Below are positions 44,362 through 51,858 of a stretch of 64,000 nucleotides of DNA, piece by piece. A model generated the notes under the pieces. It did not search any database and had not been told where the DNA came from. It was given only the letters and a program-made list of their open reading frames with translations. Every line of letters begins with the position of its first letter. Position 1 is the first letter of the stretch. A program made the position numbers and the translations under genes. This stretch comes from Lentzea tibetensis (lineage in GTDB: Bacteria > Actinomycetota > Actinomycetes > Mycobacteriales > Pseudonocardiaceae), in NCBI RefSeq assembly GCF_007845675.1, contig NZ_VOBR01000020.1, forward strand, positions 62,001 through 126,000, in the 5' to 3' direction.

Positions 44362-44886
44362 GTGATCCGTACGTTGTCGAGGCCTCGCAGGGTGGTCGCC
44401 GCAGCGGCGATGGCACTGCTGGCCGTCATTTCGTTCAGCAGCCCGGCTTCTGCCGATGTGCCACCGCCGACCACGAGCAACTGGACGGTGGATGCCTGGT
44501 CCGACGGTGCGCTGGACTCCATGGTGGCCGCGAACCCCGGCGCCAGGCGAATCAGCCAGGACACCGTGATTTTCGCCGACGGGGGCGGCGTGAAAGCAGC
44601 GCCCGCGGCCGGTACGTGCCTGTACCGGTATCTCTGCGTCTGGAAGGGATTGGGCTACAACGGGGCGAAGCTCATGTTCTGGAAGTGCGAGTTCCGGAAC
44701 TTCGGCGCCGAATACCCCGGCTGGAGCGACGCGATTCGCTCGTACCAGAACCACCAGAGCGGAGGGGCGGTCTCCGTCTTCTACGACTGGCAGGGACGGT
44801 GGATCGAGGTCGAGCGGACGCGGGCCATCGAGGACATCCCCGTCGAGCGCGGTGCGGGCCGGGCCGACGGCGTGCAGGTGTGCTGA
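44362..44886 (+). CDS. Secreted crystallin/I36-like protein, paralogue 3
   Basis: A 174-residue exported relative of the two tandem proteins at 39348-40315. Signal peptide to about PASAD, then AANPGARRISQDTVIFADGG, CLYRYLCVWKGLGYNGAKL, CEFRNFGAEYPGWSDAIRSY and the terminal Gly-Val-Gln-Val-Cys. The GTG has GGGGAGG six bases upstream. It is divergent from the nSTAND-WD40 gene and followed by a perfect palindromic terminator. More diverged than the tandem pair; similar extracellular role presumed. Confidence 0.78.
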   Translation: MIRTLSRPRRVVAAAAMALLAVISFSSPASADVPPPTTSNWTVDAWSDGALDSMVAANPGARRISQDTVIFADGGGVKAAPAAGTCLYRYLCVWKGLGYNGAKLMFWKCEFRNFGAEYPGWSDAIRSYQNHQSGGAVSVFYDWQGRWIEVERTRAIEDIPVERGAGRADGVQVC

Positions 44887-44906
44887 CCTCGTAGCTGAAC
44901 GACCGT

Positions 44907-44940
44907 GCTGCGGAGAGCTCCAGCTGGAGCTCTCCGCAGC
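44907..44940. terminator. Perfect 34-bp palindrome, terminator
   Basis: GCTGCGGAGAGCTCCAG and its exact complement form a loopless 17+17 palindrome between the converging inhibitor-like and MFS genes. Position between two gene ends supports a bidirectional terminator. Confidence 0.8.
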
Positions 44941-44967
44941 GCTGTCTCACCAGCCGATGCCGAGGGG

Positions 44968-46185
44968 TCAAAACGTGCGCGCGGAAGCGCGAGCATCCCT
45001 CGGCTTCGCCCTGCCGACCTGCACGGCCATCCCCAGCCCCGCGAGCACGAAGATGCCGGCGAGCACGAACCAGCCGGGCGGGCCGAGCTGGATGGTCAGC
45101 AGGATGAGCGCCGCGGGGGCGATCTGCTGCGCCGCGGCGGTTCCGGTGTTGAACAGCCCCAGGTACTGACCGGTGGCGTCGCGCGGCGCGAGCTCGTAGC
45201 TCACCACCCACGCTCCCGACGCCTGGAGCATCTCGCCGTGCGCGTGCACCGCCGCACCCACGACGAGCAGCAGCACGGTCACCGGCGTGGAGACGTACGA
45301 GGCCGTCGCGAACAGCACGCAGGCCGCCGCGAGCAGCAGACCGGTCGTGCGCACCTCGCGGGCCGCCTTCGCCAGCGTGTCGACGCGCGTGCTGACCCTG
45401 ATCTGGAACAGGACGACCGCCGTCGTGTTCACCACCACCAGCACCGCGACGAGGAACCGGGGTGCGTCGGTGTACCTCGTGATCCACAGCGGCAGCACGA
45501 CCTCGATCAGCGGCGCGTGCAGCAACAGCAGCATGTTCGTCGCGGCGAGTGCGACGTAGCGGCGGTCGCGCAGCACCGCGTACCAGCGCGGACGTTCGCC
45601 GGCCTCGGCATCCGCCGCCCGGTCGGGCAGTCGCAGGAACACCGCGGCGCACGCGACGAAGCTCACCGCGTCCAGCGCGAGGACCGCCAGGTACGCCTCG
45701 CGGGTGTCCACGACCAGCGCGACCGCGGCGAATCCCGCGCCGACGGTGACCCCGATGTTGGTAACGCTGCGGAGAAAGGCCCTGGTGCGCACCAGCTTCT
45801 CGCCGTCGACGACGGAGACGATCAGCGCCTGCCTCGCTGCGTAGGCGGCCCGGTCGCACACCGCGAACGCCACCGCGACCACGACGAACAGCCACGCGCT
45901 GCTGACGAACAGGTAGCCGGCCACGCACAGGCCGGTCAGCGCGGTGAGCACGGCGGTGGTGCGGCGAGGCCCGTGGACGTCCGCGAGGTGACCGCCGGGC
46001 ACACCCGCGAACAACCCCGCCAGCCCGGCCGCGGTCAGGCCGGCGCCCATCGTCAGCGGCGACAGGCCCGCGACACGGGTGAAGTACAGGGCGGACGCGG
46101 TGATGAACGCCCCGTTGCCCACGGTCGTCGCGAAGATCGCCGCCGCGAGCGTCCGCGCCGGACCTGGTTCGGGCAGCAGGGCTAT
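44968..46185 (-). CDS. MFS transporter, probable exporter of the cluster product
   Basis: A roughly 405-residue major facilitator with about twelve membrane helices: ALYFTRVAGLSPLTMGAGLT, GHLADVHGPRRTTAVLT (the loop 2-3 motif) and ATGQYLGLFNTGTAAAQQIAPA. The N-terminus is uncertain: there is no ATG, GTG or TTG in frame between the upstream gene stop and the first helix. Candidates are ATA 46185, CTG 46179 or a truncated start at GTG 46122, and a sequence error is possible. It overlaps the PhyH gene end and is the last gene of the radical-SAM/ATP-grasp run. Inferred role: export of, or self-protection from, its product. Confidence 0.8.
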   Translation of the reverse strand: MALLPEPGPARTLAAAIFATTVGNGAFITASALYFTRVAGLSPLTMGAGLTAAGLAGLFAGVPGGHLADVHGPRRTTAVLTALTGLCVAGYLFVSSAWLFVVVAVAFAVCDRAAYAARQALIVSVVDGEKLVRTRAFLRSVTNIGVTVGAGFAAVALVVDTREAYLAVLALDAVSFVACAAVFLRLPDRAADAEAGERPRWYAVLRDRRYVALAATNMLLLLHAPLIEVVLPLWITRYTDAPRFLVAVLVVVNTTAVVLFQIRVSTRVDTLAKAAREVRTTGLLLAAACVLFATASYVSTPVTVLLLVVGAAVHAHGEMLQASGAWVVSYELAPRDATGQYLGLFNTGTAAAQQIAPAALILLTIQLGPPGWFVLAGIFVLAGLGMAVQVGRAKPRDARASARTF

Positions 46186-46883
46186 GACTTCACGCTCCAG
46201 CCGTCGGCGTAGGCGGGGTGGAAGCTCCGCCCGCGCACCGCGAGCCGCCGCCCGTGCGCCACCTTGCCGCCCTCGTGCACCAGATCGCTGTCGATCACCA
46301 GCAGCGTGCCCGCCGGTCCGTCGACGGGCCGGGTGTCCTGCGGAACGGAGTCGGGCAGCACCCTGGTCTCGTCCTGTCCGGGCAGCACGCCCGCCAGCCG
46401 GTTCTCCCGCTGGGCCGCCTTCGCGTAGCCGTGCGATCCGGGGACGCAGCGGAACGCGCCGGTGCTCTCGTCCACGTCCGTCAGGTACAGGAAGAACTTG
46501 AGGTTCGGCATGCGGTCGTAGTGCGGGTGGTGCGCCGCGTGCACGGTGCCGGGCAGGTCGAGCACGGCGATCACGTCGTGGTTGAACAGGTGCGGTTCGT
46601 CGCCGAAGAACGCCGCGGCCACCTCGCGCATCCACGGCCGGTCGAACACCTCGTCCAGCACCGGGAAGCCGGCGCGCACGAACTCCCGCTCGGCCCGCAC
46701 ACCCGCGCCGCCCGAGTAGTCCAGCCGCTTCGCCCGTTCCGGCGGAGCCTCGAGAAACCGTTCCACGTCCGCGACCAGGCGGGCGTTCTCGGCGGGCGAC
46801 AGGTAGCCGGGCACGCGCGCGATGCCGTGCTCGACCACGGCGGCCAGCACGTCGGCCTGCTCCGCTGCCACGGTGAAAGTCAT
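46182..46883 (-). CDS. PhyH-family Fe(II)/2-oxoglutarate dioxygenase
   Basis: A 233-residue phytanoyl-CoA dioxygenase family enzyme. The iron ligands can be placed: H121 and D123 in HPHYDRMPN, and H203 in DSDLVHEGG; the Arg that holds 2-oxoglutarate is probably in HGRRLAVRGRS. YLTDVDESTGAFRCVPGSH is characteristic. Such enzymes hydroxylate or halogenate small molecules and are frequent tailoring enzymes in natural-product clusters. ATG 46883 has GGAGG upstream. It sits between the histidine phosphatase and the exporter, 64 bases after the former. Confidence 0.88.
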   Translation of the reverse strand: MTFTVAAEQADVLAAVVEHGIARVPGYLSPAENARLVADVERFLEAPPERAKRLDYSGGAGVRAEREFVRAGFPVLDEVFDRPWMREVAAAFFGDEPHLFNHDVIAVLDLPGTVHAAHHPHYDRMPNLKFFLYLTDVDESTGAFRCVPGSHGYAKAAQRENRLAGVLPGQDETRVLPDSVPQDTRPVDGPAGTLLVIDSDLVHEGGKVAHGRRLAVRGRSFHPAYADGWSVKS

Positions 46884-46972
46884 CGTTGTCCTCCAGTCAG
46901 CACCGGCAGGTCCACCCACGACCTCGCCTCCCCCACCACCACGAAAGTCACCGTCGTTCCTCAGTCAGCACC
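46875..46972. repeat. Diverged 30-bp direct repeat around the PhyH start
   Basis: The 30 bases at 46875-46904 (the PhyH start codon and ribosome site) recur at 46943-46972, across the end of the phosphatase gene, with 24 of 30 matches. This looks like an old local duplication of 68 bp that created, or displaced, the PhyH start region. Confidence 0.5.
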
Positions 46973-47478
46973 AGATGTCCCGCGGGCGGCAGATCCGCCC
47001 ACGGTCCGACCTCCCCCAACAGCCGCCGCACCACCGCGTAGGCGGTGTTCGCGTGGGTGACCACCACCAACGGATCGCCCGCCACGTCGTCGATCGCCTC
47101 GACCGCCCGGTCGGCCACGGCGTCGAGCCCTTCGCGGTTCTCGCCGGGCGCCCACAACTCGCCTGCCCGCCACCGCGCGTACTCCGCGGGAAACCGTTGG
47201 CGCACCTCGGAGTGATCCAGCCCGCTCCACGCGCCGAGGTGCTCCTCGCGCAGCCGTGCGTCGACGGTGAACCCGAGGCCGGCCGCGGCCGCGATCTCGG
47301 CGGCGGTGGCGGTGGCCCGCGCCAGGTCGCTGCTGATCACCGCGCGCGGGCGGAGCGCGGCCACGGTCCGCGCCACCGTCTTCGCCTCGACGAGGCCCTG
47401 AGCGCTGAGCTCGACGTCGCGGTGCCCGGTGAACCGGCCCGGCCACACCGTCGCCCCGTGCCGCACCAGCACGATCAC
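46948..47478 (-). CDS. Histidine phosphatase (phosphoglycerate mutase-like)
   Basis: A 176-residue histidine-phosphatase-superfamily enzyme. The phospho-acceptor His7 is in VLVRHGAT; SSDLARATATAAEIA, REEHLGAWSGL and the second His in VVVTHANTA complete the pattern. It would remove a phosphate from a small metabolite; in this cluster, possibly a phosphorylated intermediate. The GTG at 47478 overlaps the SDR gene stop (GTGA) and gives the usual family N-terminus; a GTG at 47487 is possible. Confidence 0.88.
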   Translation of the reverse strand: MIVLVRHGATVWPGRFTGHRDVELSAQGLVEAKTVARTVAALRPRAVISSDLARATATAAEIAAAAGLGFTVDARLREEHLGAWSGLDHSEVRQRFPAEYARWRAGELWAPGENREGLDAVADRAVEAIDDVAGDPLVVVTHANTAYAVVRRLLGEVGPWADLPPAGHLVLTEERR

Positions 47479-48245
47479 CCGTGCCACGCACCCAGCCCCC
47501 CGGACACGTCGACGACGGCACCGACCACGTAGGACGACAACGGCGAGAGCAGCATCGCCACGATCGGGGCGACCTCCTCGGGCGTGCCGAACCGGCCGAC
47601 CGGGATCCCGCGCCTGGCCGCCTCCCGCGCGGACCACGAGGCGAAGTCCAGGTCCGTGCCGGACCGCGCGTGCTTGGCGTGCTGCCGCTCGGTGCTGATC
47701 GCGCCGAGGTTCACCGTGTTCACCCGGACACCGCGCGGCGTGAGCGTGCTCGCCAGCATCGTGGCCAGCGCGCCCGCGGCGGCCCGTGCGGCGCTCACCG
47801 CGGCCATGTCCGGTTCGGGGGCGCGCGCCGTGACGCCGTTCATCAGCACGACGGCGCCATCGGTCGTGAGGTGCTCGACCGCGGGCTCGACGAGGTTGAG
47901 CACGCTGGACAACTTCACGTCGCACTGGTCGCGCCACACGTCGAGCGGCGTGTCGAGCACGCCGCCCACCGCGCCGGCGCCCGCGTTCGCGACGACGCCG
48001 TCGATCCCACCGAGCTCCGCGGCGGCCTCGGCGACGAACTCCCGCATCCGGTCCCGGTCGCGGACGTCGGCCTGCCGCGCCACCAGCCGATCAGTGTCTC
48101 CCCAGGCCTCGCGCAGGACCGACTCGTCACGCGCGCAGGTCGCCACCCGCGCGCCCTCGGCGAGCAGGGTGGCGACGACCGCCCTGCCGATCCCCCGGCT
48201 GCCGCCGGTGACCACGTACCGGCGACCGGCCAGATCCAGGTCCAT
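47475..48245 (-). CDS. SDR-fold protein lacking the catalytic Tyr-Lys pair
   Basis: A 256-residue short-chain dehydrogenase/reductase fold protein. The cofactor loop VVTGGSRGIGRAV and VVANAGAGAVGG are intact. At the active site the family YxxxK motif is replaced: MAAVSAARAAAGAL puts Val at position 150 and Arg at 154, and the usual catalytic Ser region reads VLMNGVTA. It may therefore not be a conventional oxidoreductase. It follows the ATP-grasp gene by 30 bases and is coupled to the phosphatase gene. Start ATG 48245 with a GAGG site upstream. Confidence 0.85.
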   Translation of the reverse strand: MDLDLAGRRYVVTGGSRGIGRAVVATLLAEGARVATCARDESVLREAWGDTDRLVARQADVRDRDRMREFVAEAAAELGGIDGVVANAGAGAVGGVLDTPLDVWRDQCDVKLSSVLNLVEPAVEHLTTDGAVVLMNGVTARAPEPDMAAVSAARAAAGALATMLASTLTPRGVRVNTVNLGAISTERQHAKHARSGTDLDFASWSAREAARRGIPVGRFGTPEEVAPIVAMLLSPLSSYVVGAVVDVSGGLGAWHG

Positions 48246-48275
48246 GACATCTCCTCGCCTCGGCTCCCCGCCTGC

Positions 48276-49472
48276 TTACCGCAGGTCCCAGGCGATCTGC
48301 TCGCCGAGCCAGCGCACGACCTCGTCGTGCACCGGCACGAGCCCTGCCGGATCGTCGGCGGTGAACAGCACGTCGGCGGCCAGTGCGGACGCCTTGCGGG
48401 TGCGCTCGAGCCGTTGCCCGGCAACGACGTGCGGCCGCCAGTCGACGACACCGCTGACCGGGCAGGTCGCGGGCATCCTGGTGACCCGGCCACCGGGCGC
48501 GGGCAGGAGCACGAAACCGGCCGCGGCCTGAGCGTTCTCGCGCGGCAGGTCCGTGATGCCCGCCTGGCCGAGGCACGACCACCGCTCCAGGTCGACACCG
48601 AGCGCGATCCGGGCCTGGTCGTTGATCCGGCCGCCGCCGGTCCTGGCGGTGATCTCGCACAGGACCACGTCCTCACCCGGCACGTCGAAGAGCTCGCAGT
48701 GGAAGCTCGTCGGCTCCTGCGGGCCCGGCATGGCCTTGACCAGCCGCTCGACGTACGCGGCCGCCCGCACCGCCACCGGATCGTCGTCGTCCAGTCCCAC
48801 CACCCCCAACGGCTGGAGGCCGGCGACCAGGCCGTGGCACGTGCCGACGTACCTGCTCACCATCCGCACCAGCACGTCGCCCGCCGCCATCACCCCGTCG
48901 ACCAGCACCATCGGCGCGTCGACGTGCTGCTCGACCACCAGTCCGGCCGAGGAGTCCCACGGCGTGCGCCGCGCCGCCGCCCAGGCGGTCAGCTCGTCAC
49001 GGCTCAGCACGGTGACGTCGAGCGCACCCGAACCGTCGACCGGCTTGACCACCACCCGGTCCCGCCCTGCGGCGAAGTCGAGCAGGTCCCACACGGTGTC
49101 CACGCGTGCGAACTCCGGCGTCGCGAGACCGGCCTCGGCGGCGAGCCGCTTCATCACCACCTTGTCCCGGAAGGCAACCGCGGATCGAGTGTCCATTCCG
49201 GACACACCGAGCAGGTCGCGCAGCTCGCCCGCGCGCACCAGGTCGCACTCGCTCAACGCGACGATCCGGTCGAACGGCCGCCGCCGGTGCGCGGCGACCA
49301 CGGCGAGGTCGACGGCCCGGTTGGCCTTCCAGTCGTCGAACACCTCGACCGAGCCGAACCCGGCGGTGGACGGCGGCGGCTGGGCGGCGAACAGCGCCAC
49401 GTCGTGCCCGGCCAGCCAGCTGCCGACCGGGTGTGCGCGCAGATCCTTCTTGCACAGCACCGCAATCCTCAT
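48276..49472 (-). CDS. ATP-grasp ligase 1
   Basis: A 398-residue ATP-grasp enzyme of the type that joins a carboxylate to an amine through an acyl phosphate. An N-terminal Rossmann-like domain (RIAVLCKKDLR, VALSECDLVRAGELRDLLG) is followed by the ATP-grasp core: VVVKPVDGSGALDV, EQHVDAPMVLVDGVMAAGD, and the metal-binding strand VVLCEITARTGGGRIND. SFHCELFDV is also typical of L-amino-acid-ligase-like members. The ATG overlaps the stop of a paralogous ligase gene. Inferred: one of two consecutive amide-bond-forming steps in a small peptide-like product. Confidence 0.88.
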   Translation of the reverse strand: MRIAVLCKKDLRAHPVGSWLAGHDVALFAAQPPPSTAGFGSVEVFDDWKANRAVDLAVVAAHRRRPFDRIVALSECDLVRAGELRDLLGVSGMDTRSAVAFRDKVVMKRLAAEAGLATPEFARVDTVWDLLDFAAGRDRVVVKPVDGSGALDVTVLSRDELTAWAAARRTPWDSSAGLVVEQHVDAPMVLVDGVMAAGDVLVRMVSRYVGTCHGLVAGLQPLGVVGLDDDDPVAVRAAAYVERLVKAMPGPQEPTSFHCELFDVPGEDVVLCEITARTGGGRINDQARIALGVDLERWSCLGQAGITDLPRENAQAAAGFVLLPAPGGRVTRMPATCPVSGVVDWRPHVVAGQRLERTRKASALAADVLFTADDPAGLVPVHDEVVRWLGEQIAWDLR

Positions 49473-50671
49473 CGCCACGGCTCCATCGCGTCCCACCAGC
49501 GCACCGCCGCGCTGATCCGCTCCCGCACCTGCGCCGCGTCGGCGCCCTCGACGACGACGGTCGCCACCGAGTCACCCGCGTGCACGGCGCCCGTGCCCCG
49601 CACGCCGGTCAACTCCAACCGCACACCGGGCACGGGACACGGTTCCGCCGGCGGGGTGAACGTCCCCTGCCGCGGCGTGATCGCGACCCAGCCGCCGTAC
49701 CGGACCGGCACGGCGGGCACGGCGGAGACCGGCAGCCCGGCCTGCCCGCGCAGGTTCTCCTTCGACAGGTGCACGCCGAACGCCGCGGCGTACACGTCCG
49801 CCACGAACGCACCGCCGGTGCGGGAAGCGGCCTCGCACAGCACCGGCGCACCTCCGTCGTGCGGCAGCCACGCCTCCAGGTGGAAGCTCGTCGGCAACGG
49901 GAAGTGCGGCAGCGCGTCGAGCACCGCGGCCGCGTGGTCGAGCAGCGGGAGGAACGACCCGTCCTGCGGAGCGAGCATGGCGCTCGTCAGCGGAACGCCG
50001 TCCCTGACCGCCTCGGCGTTGCCGCCCGAGTAGCGGCTCGGCCAGCAGTGCAGGATCCGCCCGCCGGCCGCGAGACCGTCCACGTGGCACAGCACGCCGT
50101 CCACGAACGACTCCGCCATCCACTCACCGGGCCGCGCGGGCGCCGCGGGCAGCACGCCGCAACCCAGCAGGGACACCAGGTCCGCCGCCGAGCGCAGCAC
50201 GTGCACGCCCTCCGACCCGCCACCCCGGCGCGGCTTGACCACGACGGGAAACCCGTGCACCTCGGCGAACGCGACGAGGTCGCCGGGCGTCTCGACCGCG
50301 GCGAACTCCGGCACCGCGATGCCCGCCGCCCGCGCGTACCGCTTCATCACGAGCTTGTCGCGGTAGGCGATGGCCGACGCGACGGACTGCCCGGTGAGCC
50401 CCAGCCGTTCCCGCAGCCGGGCGGCGCGGACGACGTCCACCTCGCTCGACGACGCGACGAGCTCGGCCGCACGCCGCGCGGCCAGCCGTTCGGCCTCGAT
50501 CTCGACCTGCCACGAGCCGTAGTCGTCCACCGCGACGACCTCGGCGAAGCGGTCCACAACGGACTCGTCGACCGCGCCGGTGACCGTGACGAGGCTGACC
50601 GGCGCGCCCGCCAGCCACTCGTCGACCGGCCGCTGCCGCACCGGCTTCTTGCTCAGCACCAGAACGCTCAT
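49469..50671 (-). CDS. ATP-grasp ligase 2
   Basis: A 400-residue paralogue of the neighbouring ligase with the same layout: N-terminal MSVLVLSKKPVRQRPVDEW, then YRDKLVMKRYARAAGI, VVVKPRRGGGSEGVHVL, AESFVDGVLCHVDGLAAGG, FHLEAWLPHDGG and PVLCEAASRTGGAFVAD. Both neighbours are coupled to it by ATGA overlaps. Tandem ATP-grasp ligases suggest two amide couplings with different substrates. The family match is by motif; the substrates are unknown. Confidence 0.88.
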   Translation of the reverse strand: MSVLVLSKKPVRQRPVDEWLAGAPVSLVTVTGAVDESVVDRFAEVVAVDDYGSWQVEIEAERLAARRAAELVASSSEVDVVRAARLRERLGLTGQSVASAIAYRDKLVMKRYARAAGIAVPEFAAVETPGDLVAFAEVHGFPVVVKPRRGGGSEGVHVLRSAADLVSLLGCGVLPAAPARPGEWMAESFVDGVLCHVDGLAAGGRILHCWPSRYSGGNAEAVRDGVPLTSAMLAPQDGSFLPLLDHAAAVLDALPHFPLPTSFHLEAWLPHDGGAPVLCEAASRTGGAFVADVYAAAFGVHLSKENLRGQAGLPVSAVPAVPVRYGGWVAITPRQGTFTPPAEPCPVPGVRLELTGVRGTGAVHAGDSVATVVVEGADAAQVRERISAAVRWWDAMEPWR

Positions 50672-51780
50672 GGCTTGCGCAGCAACGAGTCCGGCGCGAA
50701 CACCGGCGCCTCGGCCTTCCAGTCGATCGGCGTGGGACTGACCACCGACGTCGGCGTGCTCCAGTTCATCCGCGCCGGGCACGACGCGACGCCGTGGTCG
50801 TCCATGATCTGCGAGTACATCTCGCGGCGCTTCTGGACGCACGCCAGCAGCCCGCCGTCCTCCGGGTACCAGCTGCCGAGGTACTCGTCGGAGAAGTTGC
50901 AGATCAGCGCGTGCCCGCACGGTTCGGCGTAGATCTTGGCGACGTTCGCGCAGTCCTTCACGGTGAACCCGAGCTGCCGCGCGGGCGGGTAGCACGACAC
51001 CGTCAGCTCCGGCCCCTCGCCGGACTCGATGACCTCGCCCAGACCTTCGGCGATGCCCATGAACACGTCGAAGAGTCGTTGCGGTGAAAGGCAGAGCTCG
51101 GTCTGGTTCGTCGCGGCGAGCCCGGACGGGATCCACGGCTTGATCTGCACGACGTCCACGCCGATGCCGGCGAGCGTGTGGTACAGGTCGACGACCTCGT
51201 CGTGGTTGTGCCGCCCCATCCCGATCCGGACGAACACCCACAGCCCGGACTGCTTGGCCCGCTTGATGTTGTCCAGGATCCGTTGGGCGTCACCGTCGTG
51301 CGATCCCTTCATCAACGCGAGCAATCGCTGATCGTCCGCGGTGTTGAAGGTGACCTTCACGCCGGACAGCTTCATGTCCGTGAGCTTGGCGATCCGCTCC
51401 TCGGTGAGCAGTGTCCCGTTGGTCACCAGCCGGGTGGTGATGCCGCGCTCCCCCAACGGCCGGAACACGGCGTCCACGAGATCGAGCGCCATCAACGGCT
51501 CACCGCCGGTGCCGAACACCGCGGCGGGCTTCTCCGGTTCGTCCGGGTCGTCGATCCAGTCGAACAACGAGGTCACGAACTTGTCGGTGTCCAGCGGGTT
51601 GAGCCTCTTGCCGATGTAGTCCTCGTTCACGCAGAAGATGCAGGCGCGGTTGCACCCGTCGAGGAACTTGACCTCGACCCCGTCCGTGGGGACGTAGGAC
51701 GACAGGTCGGTTTGCGGGAAGTTCTCAGCGCGAAATTTGTAGTAAGGGTCAGAGGACGCGTTTGCGCGCAAATTCGACAC
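50668..51780 (-). CDS. Radical SAM enzyme with Cys-rich C-terminus
   Basis: A 370-residue radical SAM enzyme. The [4Fe-4S]-SAM motif is C43-x3-C47-x2-C50 in DGCNRACIFC; GTGGEP (the GGE motif) and RLVTNGTLL follow in the barrel. The C-terminal third has cysteines at 263, 277, 288, 294, 314 and 334, suggesting one or two auxiliary clusters as in SPASM/twitch enzymes that act on peptides or amino acids. GTG 51780 has GGGGGA six bases upstream. It is the first gene of the run, so its promoter, with the palindrome at 51832-51847, probably controls the cluster. Confidence 0.9.
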   Translation of the reverse strand: MSNLRANASSDPYYKFRAENFPQTDLSSYVPTDGVEVKFLDGCNRACIFCVNEDYIGKRLNPLDTDKFVTSLFDWIDDPDEPEKPAAVFGTGGEPLMALDLVDAVFRPLGERGITTRLVTNGTLLTEERIAKLTDMKLSGVKVTFNTADDQRLLALMKGSHDGDAQRILDNIKRAKQSGLWVFVRIGMGRHNHDEVVDLYHTLAGIGVDVVQIKPWIPSGLAATNQTELCLSPQRLFDVFMGIAEGLGEVIESGEGPELTVSCYPPARQLGFTVKDCANVAKIYAEPCGHALICNFSDEYLGSWYPEDGGLLACVQKRREMYSQIMDDHGVASCPARMNWSTPTSVVSPTPIDWKAEAPVFAPDSLLRKP

Positions 51781-51831
51781 GTTTTTCCCCCAGGTGTGTG
51801 AGCCCTAGGAGATCGACGCTAGCCACTTCGA

Positions 51832-51847
51832 TGTGAGCTGGCTCTCA
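51832..51847. promoter_or_regulatory. Imperfect palindrome in promoter of the radical SAM cluster
   Basis: TGTGAGCTGGCTCTCA has dyad symmetry at 12 of 16 positions and lies about 52-67 bases upstream of the radical SAM start, in the only gene-free stretch before the cluster. Candidate operator; no regulator gene is adjacent. Confidence 0.35.
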
Positions 51848-51858
51848 GTTGCGCCGGG

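Noticed and set aside
44907-44940. Perfect 34-bp palindrome considered as an operator
   Set aside because: It lies between two converging gene ends, not in a promoter, and fits a bidirectional terminator better.
51781-51858. Search for a RiPP precursor peptide in front of the radical SAM gene
   Set aside because: Only a 25-codon frame without ribosome site or leader/core pattern exists there, and it overlaps the radical SAM start. No precursor is supported in or next to the cluster.
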